A stretch of DNA of 64,000 nt from Opisthorchis felineus. Lineage: Eukaryota > Platyhelminthes > Trematoda > Opisthorchiida > Opisthorchiidae. The DNA lies in contig SJOL01008757.1 of assembly GCA_004794785.1 (NCBI GenBank), positions 746,070 to 810,069 of the forward strand. Reading direction: 5' to 3'. Of this stretch, positions 39,901-52,873 are shown piece by piece (within the stretch, counting starts at the first letter, position 1; every line of letters begins with the position of its first letter). The notes beneath the pieces were generated by a model. That model had not been told where the DNA came from and ran no database searches. It worked only from the letters and a program-made list of their open reading frames with translations. The position numbers and the translations under genes are program-made.

Positions 39901-40477
39901 AAAGCCGTGTTAATTGTAACAAAACAAAACCGTTCTTTAGTTACTCTTGAACAAACCGAAACAACTTCACAAAAGGCCGGTAAAAATTCTAGCAGACAAC
40001 TTTTTATACCCGGAGTGTTCTCTGAAAGAAATGACCGGAGGAGATCTGGTCAGAGATGGTCTTTTCTGGAGGAGAATCTCCGCTGAAATATTGTCTATCC
40101 ATAGACCCATACCGAAGACGTCTGCTTTACTCAGTGGCTAGCAAAGTGACTCAGATTTCCTCAGAAGACTGTATGACGCTCAATGAGCTATGCACAAAGT
40201 TTCTTAAGCAAAAATTTCCTTAACTCTACAAATAACTTCTGGTATTCCGAAAATGTGAATCAAATAGGACACAGGAAAAGCATATGATTCATGAAGGTAC
40301 GTTTGCAAGGGTAATAATTTTTTTGTAAGACACCCACTCCCACGTGCTAAAATATTACTAAATCTTCATTGAAGAAGATAATCTTACGTCAAAGAAATCC
40401 CAAAATTGCCAGGTCAAAAACTTACCTCGAGCAACAAATATGGTCAATAGTGAAAACAGAATAAAATAACCGGACAT
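36998..40477 (-). CDS. Secreted 12-cysteine double-knottin protein, UPF0506-like (gene 2)
   Basis: Exon 1 is 40426-40477 (ATG at 40477, 17 codons plus one base) and ends CTCGAG|GTAAGT. Exon 2 is 36998-37206 (acceptor CATCTTCTCCAG, TGA at 36998-37000), 209 nt like exon 2 of gene 1. The 3219-nt intron is phase 1. The product would be 86 residues. Exon 1 encodes MSGYFILFSLLTIFVAR, a typical signal peptide, and exon 2 opens with GSALFEC. Twelve Cys follow the x6, x7, CC, x4, x9, x2, x6, x5, CC, x3, x4 spacing. It is most like gene 3: both share the GQWCDG segment and the FNRCCG segment. The pairing of these distant exons is inferred from the same layout in gene 3, where exon 1 is also exactly 52 nt. 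I see nothing recognisable in the intron (37207-40425). A secreted disulfide-rich role is inferred; the ligand or target is unknown. Confidence 0.82.
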
Positions 40478-40512
40478 GATTCCCAGTTTATAGTACTCAT
40501 TTTTAGATGCAG

Positions 40513-40520
40513 GTTTTATA
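40513..40520 (-). promoter_or_regulatory. TATA box of gene 2
   Basis: TATAAAAC on the minus strand ends 36 nt before the ATG at 40477. A weaker TATAAAC lies closer to the ATG. Position and sequence match the box of gene 3. Confidence 0.6.
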
Positions 40521-42534
40521 CTTCAGCCGGATAGCACAAAGATCAAAACTTAGTTTACAGTTCGAATGCGTGCTCCAACGATCTGGTGCCGATTTGTGTT
40601 CACCCGATAAACTATGCATCCGCCACAATACCAGCCACATGTCAGTGATTGTTAGACTGCACCAACGAGTGGGGTTAGATAGTAGAATTTCATAAATACA
40701 AATACCTGTGGGTCCAACGCACCTGCGAACGTGAACGGTGGAGTTTCGATTTCTTGTGACTTGTGATGATGTGCGCCATCGATCAGAAGTGGATTGACCT
40801 TGGATCAGGTTTGCAGTCTTCATCGAGCTTAAAAAAAATCTGCAAAACACCCAGATTCACTAGATTGATCCTCGGATAACGATGAATGGTCAGCGAGTTA
40901 CCTACCACAGCTGGAAAAAGGTGACAATTGATAAGTAAACATACTGCATTGTAATATTCAAAATTCAGGGAAAATTCTGTCAGTCAAATCGTACATCGCA
41001 GATCACACACAATGCATCTTCCACTCTAAAGTATGTGATACCAAAGAGTGACTTCTTTTGAGTACAAAGCGTAAGTGTCCAGCCTTAAATTTATTTGACT
41101 TACAAAGTCTTGACTGCTTTCTACAAAGTAGAACTACCAAAATAAGACTAGCCCGCTGAAAGTGTCATAATAAAAGGGAAGCTCCGGACTCAGGGATAGG
41201 TAAAATGGGCGTTGAAAATTGAGGCTGGATACGCTAATTAACGGCTTTTTATCAAATTGCATCGTTCTAAACCAGGTTTAGTTAACATCTGTGAATTACA
41301 TACAGCAAGAATCACCTAAACAGACCACAGGGACTATTGCGCTCTTACAGACCACCGTAGTTTGCACATGTTTTTCTTGTTAGAAAAACCGTAGTGAAAT
41401 GAACCAACGGACTCTGGTTTGATCCACGTTCACATCAATTCACATTGAACAGCCCATCTCTTATTCGGACACAATTATTCTCGTAAGTCCAGAAAAAAAG
41501 AGGGAGGCATTGGACTCTAGTTCTGTTCCTACTGAAGCTCAATAACAGTGCACATCCTTGGCTGGACATCTGACATGCCATGCGGGCTTATTACTATTAC
41601 TCCAACAGCGTACAATGGAAGAAGCTAAATTATCATGTCTGAACAGGCGGGCGTATTCATGCTTGAGCAAAGTGACTGATTTCCCCGACACCCGATTTGT
41701 GCCGAATTGAAAGTCGAGCCACACTCATGAACAGCAGAAAGCATGTAAGTACAACCTTGTCAGAAGAAAATGCCGAAGATAAGCATGTTTATCTATTCCT
41801 AGATAAGCATCACGGTAAGTATTAGAACATCACTTAACTAATCAGAATCCTCATTCTAGCAGGTGAGCTACGCTGAATTACGCGAAAAACCCCAAAAGTG
41901 GAATCGTCCGAATAGGGGTTTAGCAGCAGATGGAGTACTATGAAAACACAAATGCAATGTCAGGTTTTACATGTCATGTTTTACACACAAGGTCCACTAA
42001 CGCCGATTCCTGTACAAATAAAGTAGGCTGGAAACAGTACATCTAACGGAAGCTCACACCGAGTCAAGACAAAGTGGCTACAAGATGACTAAGCACATGT
42101 GATTGTGTTGAACTAGGCGCGTTATGCCAGTGTTTGACGGTGGCTTACGTTTAGACCAAAAAAGAAGAGAAGATTTGCATACAAAACGGAGATAAGAAGC
42201 AAAATGAGGAATCCCGTCTTACACAATAATAGTTGGAGAAAAACGTTAACACCAAGACGATGAAAGCAAAACTTTCTGACTGCCGTTGCACCGGCATTAT
42301 TGGTACATAATTCCATAGTAGGCCAGTTTGAGAAAGAATTTGTGATGCGGTCACGAGCAGCTGTGTTCGGCTTTACTGGGATTCAACTTTACCAGTAGGA
42401 CGGACAATGCCGACAGAGGTTTCACCATCCTGGAATGGACAGTGATATTTTACAGTCACTACCGTCTGAACAGTTCCTGTTCTGGTATAACGCCACTGTA
42501 TTGATGAGTTTACACTAAAGAGAAAAAACGCTAT
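40521..42534. other. No gene recognised
   Basis: Region upstream of gene 2. A 115-codon minus frame (40503-40850) covers the promoter and has no family features. Confidence 0.5.
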
Positions 42535-42612
42535 TTAGCTTTGGTCGTGCCGAGGTTTGAACGATGGGCCTTTGACATGCAAGGTGAGTGGCCTACTGGA
42601 CACAAAGGAATT
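42535..42612 (-). repeat. tRNA-like SINE remnant
   Basis: The minus strand reads CAGTAGGCCACTC (A-box-like) and CGTTCAAACCTCGG (B-box-like) with tRNA-like spacing. The stems do not close. Confidence 0.45.
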
Positions 42613-45544
42613 TTCAGGCCTGGACAGGCAAACGTCTCCACCCTTGAGTGAATTAATTGTACGGTGCTCTGTGGTAGTAATTTTTACCACTAATGTCCAA
42701 ATACCAACCTACTTTTGCACAACTACATACTAACTTCGTCAAACGTCTTGATACGTATCGGATTGTTTTTACCCATGATACGGCTAAACGGATACAAAAA
42801 CATGTGCCTCATACTGCTGAACAGGTCATGATTGCGTCATTATTATCAGTCGATCTACCCTGGTTATCAGTGCCGTAAGCTAAGTGATTATTATCCGCAG
42901 TTTCAGTTCTCAAATTGCACAATCCTGTCAATAGGGTGTTGGTTGAGGAAGAGTATGAAAAATCATTGAATTCAACGCGTCCGTTTGTTGTTGTTTGTTG
43001 CTTGTAAAAGTACTGCATAATTTGATATAAAACAATGTGAAACTGAGTGAAATAAGTAGCTAGGATATAGCCTCAGAAAGTTACAGGGATTCAGTAGATA
43101 GGAAAATAACAGAATTGTCAAGTCTTATAAAAATCGGTCAGGTTGTACCTTGACCGTGAGCCACAGTCTGTTTACCAATTCAGCTATAGCGTTTTACTTA
43201 TAACAACCAATAGATACTTTCGCCACTAATATGCTTTGGGGAAAAATACTTGGACTAAATGATTTGGCAAAATATATAGGAATCTAAGTCTTATTATGCC
43301 GAAAATTTGTGGGATTTTTTTTAGCGCTGTCCTCTCGAATGGTACAAATCACTTTGAAAAACAATCACAGTTTTCTGTTTCCAGACGACTAGGCACTAGG
43401 CTTGCCTCACATGGATAAAAAAAACTCAACCGGTCTTTTATTTCTCAGTTGACTAAGGATGTTGAACAATATAACTATCTTTGTTTTTCCTGCACTAGAT
43501 TAAGGCTTGTATTTTCCTGACTTTCAAGTTCACACTCTGGAAGACGCTAAATAGCTAGGGGCATAATACTGTTCACCAGTACATTACTCAATTTAGACGG
43601 ATTCACGGCAAGTGAAGATAGATACATGGAAATAAGGGAAAAATTGACTTTTTACGTTACAGTCAACGCATGCATATGGTTCTGTAGTGACGATTGTGTT
43701 GAATGGGCATCTTCGTGCTTGGTCAAATACAGTTTGATTTGGGGATGATTTTCAAACTGAAGTTTACTGAATGCACATTTCTTCCCCACCGAATATGAGA
43801 TTTAGACCACACAGGTGGGCTGACACAGTTGAAAAGAATCCTACAATCATATTGCTTTTGATTATTTTTATTTTGTTCATCCGGTTTGTTATGTGTACAA
43901 ATACATTTCAAACATTATCGAGCCAACGCTAACGATTAAGCATCGATCGGGCTGCATCATGGGTTTGTATATGTTGTCTACGTACATGGTCCACAATGCG
44001 CCCAGCTTACTATTAACACCGATTGTTTTGACTTCCCCGGTTGGTCCAACGGACAGCACATTACTTACTAGATTGTACGTTTGCTCTGGGTTACGTGTAG
44101 GCTGACTCATGTTTTTTTGGCATATGTACTTCCTCCTTTGTGGCCTGGCTTGTTATGCTAATTCCTGTGTTCTTCACTTTGCCGAACTGTCTCCAAGATT
44201 TATTTGATTTTTATTTTGCACCACATTTTATATCTGAGCATGCAATTGGAAAATCAAAGATGTACACTAATTGATTTGTTTTTTTAAATGATATTCTGGG
44301 AATCTATCAACAAGTCTAAAAAAAATGTGTTCCAGTAAAAATGAATTCGTGGGTACTATGAGAAAATGAACTAAAAATAAGACTCTTCAGGTCTGTCAAA
44401 AAATACGCTAAAAGTACAACTGACAAAGTTCACGGGAAAACATTTTCTGGAGCTGCTGAAAAACGATCCCAAATGAAGATGTCCAAATATCGAGTAAAGC
44501 AGTGGTACACCTTTAAGGAAGCAAATGTGTCAGTTCAGACCTTGTCATGAGCTTTAATTCGGTCCGATTGGATCTACCTCATTTTTTGGAGGCACAGAAA
44601 CTACCGTGGTGCGAAGCTCGAAATGAGTCGAATTGCGGTACTGCTTCCCTAGAACCAATTTGAAACTGGCAAATTTTATCATTGGTGACCTGCTTCTGAT
44701 AGCGAAGGAAGAACACTCAGAATAGTTCAGGACTGATCGTGTTGGATACTGTGTGAGTCATTGGCCCTTTTAATCCAAACAAATTTTGAGCACACTTACA
44801 AGATGAAGCTGCTGGATGTATAAACTCGACGGAGGCCTCCGCACCGAATTCCATACTGATATCCTATCGTATAATATGCAGTACATGGGCTACTTTAATG
44901 TTCCGTAGCAAAGTACTCAATCAATTTTCCTGGGATTTGATGTGTGCTTGCGATGACGGTTTTGAGTAATGTCTGATTATAGACTGAAACATAACTTGCG
45001 CACCTAACAAGCCATTATTTTAGAAAACATGAGATTTGGGGAATGGATACAACTGGGAAAATTCAGACATATATAGGACTATTGATTTTAGAGAGTTGAC
45101 TTGCGTTTATCGGTTTACTTGCTTAGGTGGGGCTGGCGGTGTCGGTTGAATGACGAGACCGTTATCCAAACGATTGTCTGAACATGTTTTAGCCTAACTA
45201 CCGAAGGGTTTCATCTCGCCCATAAACATCCCAATTGGGGCCCACCTAGCACATAAGACACGTCATACGGATACTATCACTGCCTCTTTAGTCATACAAT
45301 TTAATTCGAGTTACCTCATCTATGTTACCTTATTCTGCACCAACCGTTTTACCTACAATTTTTAAGTCCATAGTCTCATAATAACCCACATGAACATGGA
45401 TCAAATGATGAGGTAGTGAAAATTACTCTTTGAGTCAAACGTCAGTTAATGATGATTTTCCAAAACTCTGTGCCAGTGAGTTTATCCCTTCCAAGTTCAT
45501 CAAATGTGTTTGCTTTTTGTAATATTTAGCCCCGACCGGCCCTA
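42613..45544. other. No gene recognised
   Basis: Overlapping short frames near 43.9-44.1 kb lie on both strands and cancel as evidence. Confidence 0.55.
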
Positions 45545-45936
45545 TCACAGTTGGAACTGATCCCAGTATAGGAAGGCAAACTCGAGGTCAGAGCCCTTTC
45601 GGGGCGATAACGTGGGGAGCTGATGGAAGGACCTAAAGTATTTCGTGGAGACACCAGAGACGACGGCTGATGGAGGAAAGTTGTTGACCTTGAAGCCTGT
45701 TCCTAATGTAAGACAGAGGCGGCCCAATCCAAGTCTAAATGGGGCCTCCAGTGAACTCCTTGACTAGGGAATTCGACTTGTCGGTTCCATGCCGGGATGC
45801 TATGAAGCGGTCCAAGTATGTCAGGATAGGTCGAGACTTTCTGGAAGAATGTAGGATTGGTTGGGCGGTACTGCGCCTGAATTGTATACACTAATACGCC
45901 TACAATAACTGCCAGACCAATCCGCCAAGGGAACAA
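45545..45936 (-). pseudogene. Frame-split open region, possible decayed secreted/anchored protein
   Basis: On the minus strand, 45703-45936 encodes a hydrophobic segment (IGLAVIVGVLVYTIQA) followed by a proline- and aromatic-rich hydrophilic stretch, and stops at TAG. An overlapping frame, 45545-45727, carries on for 60 codons. The two frames could be one protein broken by a single frameshift, or two exons. No ATG is in frame: the codon at 45936 is TTG and a stop lies just upstream. A poor acceptor-like CTAG follows a CTAAC branch-like site. The block is more GC-rich than its surroundings. I do not recognise the protein, and it may be a transposon remnant. Confidence 0.3.
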
Positions 45937-46179
45937 CCATCCCTAGCGCGGGCTATGCTGTTAGCACTAGCACATATTGGGAACTATTCATAAATATTCA
46001 CGAACGATTAAAACCCTTCCAGATGGAGCACAAAGTCCGCCTGTCATTATGGAGATTTCAGTCCTAACACTTACGTCAGCTACCTATCAATGGAAAGGAA
46101 GATTTCCACAGACAAAGAAAAAAATGTGCCTGAAAGTGGTATGGCTGTGTGCGTGCATATTCCTTGCAATTTCAGTGAA

Positions 46180-47215
46180 TAAGATGACTGCAGAGTATCG
46201 AATATATATTGACTTCCTTAGTGTTAATGGCCGGAACCGGAATCTCACGGTGTCACCCCTCCAGCAGCAGAGTTTTCTGTTCACTGCAGCATCCATGATA
46301 CTCACGACATTCACAAGGTTCTCAAACAACTGTCTATCAGGTCGGATGCTCATAGGAAAACAACTATTAGGGTTAGAGACCTCAAACCTCAATTTAACGG
46401 ACTGCCGTTTGTATTGTCATGTACACAATTCATTTTCGGATGCCTATTGCTTGGTTTGATGAAGAAATTAACGAATCTTGCCGTTGGTGAAGATGACACC
46501 GTTGTGTTTATTGATTTAGGAGTGGACAAATGAGAGCATTTGGAAGCCGTGTTGATGTGCATCCGAAAAACTGGCTTGTGCACCACTGAAGCCCAGACAC
46601 AGTTTGTTCGATACTCAGTGAAGATGTCTGATTATAAGATTGGCAGGGAAAACTAACACCATTGAATGGGAAATTACCAAAGATAAATGACTGCTCAGCC
46701 CTGAGTCTCGGCGCTCGCTGTGGAGCTTCTTTTTAGATTAGTCGGTTTCTGAAAGATTTTAGCCCCAGTTTAATGCTTACTTCATCCATCGGTGTGCTTT
46801 ACGTGAACGACTGAAACACATGAAACCCCTGGACTTCTCGGAAAACGGATGCTGGAGAAGTAGTCTGTCCTCAAATTTCCGAATAGCGGAGATATGTTTA
46901 CGTCGCAGATTATGCCAGTAACAGAGACACCGGACTAGTGTTGTGGCAAAAGGATGTGGTCACTCTGTATTCGGGTGCCATCTTGATTAGTCCTGAACAG
47001 AAGTGTTTGACGACTAGCACAGGAGAACTGAAGGTTATCTTGACCTTGGAGAAGCAAAGACTGCATCTGCTGATATAAAAGTTTTGTATCGAGAGTGACC
47101 AAAATGTCCAGATTTCCTGTGGATAACAGTAGACGACTAGACCAAAGGGATCGTATGTTGTGGCCCAAAGCTTACCAAAGAATGAGAAGCACATGGCTGA
47201 TTAGCTTTTGGGACC
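46180..47215 (+). mobile_element. Gypsy-type LTR retrotransposon remnant (RT and RNase H)
   Basis: Reading the plus strand with frame changes gives the usual Ty3/Gypsy pol order: an EYRIYIDFLSVNGRNR stretch (46192; compare the family DYR-LN motif), then QFNGLPF (46387) and VVFIDLGV in place of the catalytic YLDD motif (about 46493). A stop interrupts the frame before EHLEAVL. RFLKDFSP (about 46750) leads into RNase H at about 46900-47090, with ADYAS, YSGAILISPEQ and STGELKVIL. In-frame stops and the lost catalytic Asp pair show it is dead. No LTRs, primer-binding site or integrase were found, so only the core of pol remains. Confidence 0.7.
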
Positions 47216-50200
47216 AAACGCTCTACTTGCAACTCCAAAACCCATGTCCGGTGATACTAGCCTCGTCGATCAGCAGAATCTTGAAGGCCGGCCGTAGTTA
47301 AAGCGACAATATCCGATGTTAACAAAGACTGCAGTTGCTTTGACGAATGAAAGAATTGTTGGCAATGCGAGAATTAAAGGACGCAGGAGATTTCGGAAGC
47401 TCTTGAATTGGGTGAGCCTTAACGGGGTTGGCCCCCATCTTCCAAGTTTATTGATTCGGACTTCGTAACACTTGTCTGATGAGGAAATTTATTGCTGCAT
47501 GTTAGCAGGTTACATACGAGATGCTCCAAAGTCAGAAATAAAGTCTGTTTGCCAAAGGTGAGAAGCCGTGTAATATATATATTGTGAAGTATATGTGGGG
47601 CCGGTGGTTGAAATGAGAAACAACGGAAGCAACCAATCCCATACAACCTATTTCTTCGTTAGAAACCGAAGTGTAATGGTGCTTAAACATAATTGAGGCA
47701 TGCCCGCTGAAAACTAACGTTAGCTAGAACGCCAGAGCATTGAGAGAACATTGTTTGCGGTTTGTCAGGGTGGCAGTCTAGCGACAACAAACAAAGAATC
47801 GGAACCCTGGTGATGCGCTTTTCTGTGAAGAAGGTGATTTCCATGGTCCAGAGACATGATTCGAGAACAAAGGCCTGAGGACATGCAATATAAATTTTAA
47901 TGGCACTGGTTATGTACTTGGTCAGTAAACACCCGTATGCTTAAGTAAGTGTGAAATTGGGTAAGAAGGATCAAGAGGACTAGTTGGTCAAACTCGACTT
48001 CAAAGTCCCCTACCCGGTACATCTGAACCACTCACAAACATTACTATCTAGTAAAGGATGGTGGTAAATGTGGTTCTTATGAGGATAACCCGCCGATACT
48101 GTTGTTAACATAACGTGCCTTGTTACGTTCTAGTTCAACCATGCACCCGGTTATGTGATTTGTGATTGGCATCGACTTCTTCCTGATGCCTGAAAAAAAA
48201 ACATTTTGCGGCATACACCCACTCCCGAGGGACCAGTAACAACAGAAGAGAGGGGGGATGGTTTGAAAACGGCTCAAGAATACACTAAATGAAAGACACC
48301 GAGATGAAAGTTTCAATCATTTCAGACCGGCTCCAAGGAAATTCAAAACCTCGAAATTAGTGGATCTGGATTGCTGAGTTAGGATATTTGGTAGCAAGGT
48401 TTTTTTTATGCGTGTCAGGAACAGTAATAGGTGTCTAATTGATTCAGGAAATTAGAAGACCAAAGCGAGCATATGAAAGCCAGGTCCTTCATCGGCATCA
48501 TCCTCCAGAGAGTGACGAATAAACAGGCTGCATCAACCAACCAAGGTAGAAGGAGACGAAAATCCATAGTTTGTATGCCTACCTTAAGAAGGGTATCTAC
48601 CTGAGTACAACACTGTGAAAAATTGAGTAGTCTTTGCTCTGAGTCTGAAACATCTGACTCTCAGTTAACAGCCCACTGCTTTGACATTAATTTTTTGGTT
48701 TGGCCATGTTCCGTAAAAAGTTCACATAACGTCCGAGAAAGTGTGCATATGTCCTCCGGAACGACGAGTTTTGTTGAAAACAGTTTCCGGCTTTCGTGCC
48801 ACTATTCTTGCGCTCACTGTTAAGATTTTGTCTCAAATACCTTCTTATCTTAATTTTAGTGGCACAAGACGATTGTTTCTTCTGTCTTTCCTGTCGTATG
48901 AGGTCATCTCATTTAAATGTTGATTGGAAAGGACTCCGTTATCTACTTTCAACAAGGTTAACACACATGGGATCTAAGCAGTCAACTTATAACCGTGGTG
49001 TTGTTCACTTTAGGGAAGGAATGTCACAAATTACAGGGAAGTCACCCAGTTACTAACGGATAAATGTGAGAAATCTGTTGTACTGTACGCGGATTTTTGC
49101 ACAATCGATTTATTCTATAAAGATAAGGAAACTTTGTTGGTCAGCCTTCTAACGGGGATCGAGCTAGCCAGTGTGCCGCAAAAATTTGCGGAAGTATGTC
49201 AGCATGTGGCTGCTGAGTACCTCATCGAGCCTTCCAGCATGCATATAAGCTCAAAAGTCGACTCACAGTCAAAATGCATATTAACTTCTCTATCTGATAA
49301 GCTTCCAGAAGGGCGTAGCCGACAATGGGCAGTGTGTTTTCTTTAGATAATTAACGAGAATTGAGAGGAATGGCACCTTCGTTTTCAGACATTATCTTGT
49401 ATAAGAAGGCTGTTCCTAAAGCTCATCCTACTCCCATATTCATCTACAAATCGCGCTAGTGATGACAGGCGGCTCATATTAACGTCAACACGAGTTGCAA
49501 CTGATTATATATTGAGAATTGCGTAAAATTTGGTGTTTAAACAGAACTTACGCCTGGGTCTTACCTCTGGGTCTCCCATCGCCTGATGATGTCTCATGAG
49601 GGACCGAACCGCGTTATCAAATTTTTCAGCAACCTTGTCTAAATAGAATATTCCTACTCACTCACTTTCACCGCAGAAACAAAATCACTTAGCTGTTCAT
49701 CATCTGCTCGCCTCCTAGCGTGTTGTTAACTTCACCTACATATTTGCGCCTGATTGCCTGCATGACTCGCCCTTCAACTAAAAACCTGTGTTCTTGCATA
49801 GATCCGACATCCAAGTGGTTCGAAAACGGAACACAACTGAATATAGTTTGAGTGATAGATGGTGTTGGACTACTTATTTCCTGAGCATAATTCATGAAAT
49901 AAGTTCACGGCAACAATTATCCCTGGTTATGCCGCCAGCAGATGTTTGATCCAGTCACACTTCACCAATAATAGAACTTGTAGCACAGAAGACTAACAAA
50001 GTACCCTTAAATAATTGTGCACCAAGAAGAGTCAAAACACGAAAACCGTACGCTGATGTTATTGCGTCGCTATACAAGGAAAAGCCTGCAAATAAACGTG
50101 AAGTATGTGAATTTCGCGGATGGCAGAGAGTTCGAATTCAGCACTATTTGCAAGGGCACGCTATGAACTGCCTCCGCCCAAAAAAAGGGTATCCGCGTAC

Positions 50201-50641
50201 CGCCTTCGCAAGACAACCTAGTCGGTTGTTTACGCTCTAAACATTGATTTCGCCAAAGTGCCACCAATTTTTCATATAACTGAAATCATTGTGTCTTATG
50301 AATTTGTATTATATTGGTGGTAATGCAGATCAGTCACTGCACGCCAGTGGGTGTGCTCGTGTTCCTATTTACAGAGACGGAATCGTACTGAAGACTGCGC
50401 CGTAAGAATTCACTCGTCTTTGGTTTTTAGTCCAGCAACAAGTAGTTTGCACATCAAGCCTACTTTATGGGCAATAATTCTTGTGCTGAATTACAAGTAA
50501 GGAATACAAGCGCGAAAATGATGAGTATCTCATTGGCATGAAGCTGCGCTTTGCTTATTGTTTCTCTAAGAGCTTTCACTTCGGTTCAAATACATCCAGC
50601 TTAGAAATTGATCAGAAAAACACTGGTTAATCAATCATGAC
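47216..50641. other. Mostly unassigned
   Basis: Apart from the SINE-like core at 49.55 kb I see no gene. The plus-strand stretch 49070-49346 is open for about 90 codons without motifs or a start. Confidence 0.5.
49545..49615 (+). repeat. Possible hammerhead-like SINE core
   Basis: CTGATGATGTCTCATGAGGG followed by ACCGAAC (49583-49609) has the CTGATGA and CGAA strands with a possible short stem between them. No clear B box is upstream. Confidence 0.38.
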
Positions 50642-50647
50642 TTTATT
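50642..50647 (-). terminator. AATAAA polyadenylation signal of gene 3
   Basis: The minus strand reads TTGAATAAAGTC, 42 nt beyond the TAA stop, so the 3' UTR would be about 60 nt. Confidence 0.65.
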
Positions 50648-50689
50648 CAACGAAATGTAATCATGCAAATAGAAACAGATGATTTCGCC

Positions 50690-52836
50690 TTAATACGGTT
50701 GACACTGAAACCACTCGCATCTGCCCGAACAGCAATGTTCGTTCCTTGCACATGGATAGCTCATATCGACGCAAGTCTTGCACGTGCCAAGAGCGAAATC
50801 GCTTAACTGGCACCTTAGATTTCCACAGCAACGATTGAAAATGGTTCCGTCGCACCATTGGCCAATGTTTTTGCATTCAAATAGTGCAGCTCCTGGGATA
50901 TAATATCAGGAAAGGAAGATAGTAAGTTACAATTAACACTAACTTACATCAGTGGATTTTCTGACAACCATAAAGTGTGGCTCACCCTCTTAGAAAATAT
51001 CAAATAACAGTGGCTGCGGATATTTTAAAATTCACCAAGAGTCTGTCTTAGTTGAGGGGGCGGGAAAACGTCGACATAAAAATTAAAAGATCCCATACTT
51101 CAAAGTCCCACTTCGAAACCGAAGCATGTCTTTCCTGAGGTTAATCACTCTAGATTACCCAAAAAGTTATAAAGGCTTGGAGATAGTAGGATAGGGATTG
51201 CTGTACTTTGTTGGTAGCTTCACTGGTTTTCCTTTTCGGTGTAAAAAGTGGCACTCATTCGCTTCACCTAATACTATGCACAGGAGCTCTCCCGTAAGCC
51301 TGGATGCACAGGTAAGCAGAAATTATCTTTCAAGTGTACAGATAAGCTGTCAGTGTTAGCCTACCTTTTTGTGTGAGCTAAGAGAGCCGTATCCGATTAC
51401 GTTTTACGAAATTCAACCTATCTAACACAGGCAGAAGATGTTCCAAGTATTAATTTGCAGCAGCTGGTCCAATATGAGAAGGTAATTTTGACCAAGGGTT
51501 TTACAGTCAAATTTGGGTACAACGAATGCGTTGTGGGAATGCACTAAATAGTCAATAAATCTCAAATTTCTAATTCACATACATAGACTGATACGCACCA
51601 TTGTGTATCTATTAGCCTCATCATTTCCTTTTACATTCCAAAAAGAATTACTGTGAGCTACACATTTTTGATATTACTACCGTAGAAAAAATGCAACTTT
51701 TCATATTTTTTCCTTCGGGAATATTACGTTTAATAACAAATCTGTGACACCAAACAAGTGCTCGTTTGCGTGCCTTAGATTGATAAGCCACAGTACATAA
51801 AATATATTTGAGGTATTTCAATCTACAGCTCAATTGCATCAGGGATTCCTTACATGCATGGTCATTTGTGGCTTTTACAATAGTATGCTCATGGAAAAAC
51901 ATCGAGGGAGTGGCCTGAATGCGTGATTCGCTTTGCCAAGATAAGCTGGCTTTCCGGATTTTTTACGCGGCTACGGAGCTTTCGAGTTCTGTCAGTATTT
52001 TCTCAGCTCAGCCTGGTATACTAAGTGGCTCCCAGTCTCACTTGAAAAATTCTGAAATCACTAAATACCGTTGAATTTGTGGCCACTGACCTACACGCGT
52101 ACTACGGTTAGCTGTCGAGATCCTAACCACCTCAAAAAGGATACTTTCGTGGTTGCTAACCTTAAAATAGAGCCCCTGTGTGCAAGTGGTTTTCTATAGA
52201 AAATTCTTTGGTGGTGGATGGTTTTGTGTGTTCGCAGATTCTGTTGTGACGTAATAATCATTGTTCATTCTGATTTATATTTAACATCAGTAGGCAGCCA
52301 GGGAATTAGAGATAGGGAAAATACACAGGCGGACTGTGGAGAATAGCAAGCCCATCTCTACAGTGGGGTTGTGATAACCGTAATGTTAGGTTCAGTTAAC
52401 CGATTTTCATGATTGCATCTGCACCACATTATCCCGAGAATAAAAATTAAGAGAACATTTGAACCGAGACTGACCAGATTCGTTCGCGTATAAACCAACA
52501 CGGCTGAGAAATGTTCGTAAATCAAGGGATTGTAAAGGTTTCATCTGTAGGCCCGTCAATACACAAAGCTCTGAAAACCCAACACAGATATTTCCCGGAT
52601 CAACGTTTGACCCCTATGGTTCCGCTGTTACGTGCTTGGCAATTTTCTAATATGCTTTGTCAACAGTCGATGTAATAGCATCGGCAGTTAAAGGTGATGA
52701 TGATCAGTAAGTTGTTAAATGTGGTCGGAATAGAAAATCAACCATGATTAGCAGCCACTAAAAATGCTTGTCACTTTCACTTACCTCTGGTTAAGAGGGT
52801 CGCAACTAAGTAGCACAGAACCACGTATATTTGCAT
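50690..52836 (-). CDS. Secreted 12-cysteine double-knottin protein, UPF0506-like (gene 3)
   Basis: Exon 1 is 52785-52836 (ATG at 52836, 17 codons plus one base) and ends CAGAG|GTAAGTG. Exon 2 is 50690-50892 (acceptor TTATATCCCAG, TAA at 50690-50692). The 1892-nt phase-1 intron holds nothing recognisable. The product would be 84 residues. The signal peptide is MQIYVVLCYLVATLLTR, and exon 2 begins GAALFEC. The twelve Cys have exactly the spacing of gene 2. The Cys-free loops differ more than the framework, apart from the shared GQWCDG and FNRCCG segments. The C-terminus is two residues shorter than in gene 2. Genes 2 and 3 are the closest pair here, but their flanks and introns look unrelated by eye, so the duplication is not very recent. 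Export is inferred; function is unknown. Confidence 0.87.
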
Positions 52837-52873
52837 GCTTCCTCTCACACGAGATGAACATTTAGTCGATCGG

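Noticed and set aside
45977..46459. 160-codon plus-strand frame with a hydrophobic WLCACIFLAIS stretch
   Set aside because: Its C-terminal half is Gypsy RT (EYRIYIDFLSVNGRNR stretch), so it is a transposon fragment and not a secreted protein gene.
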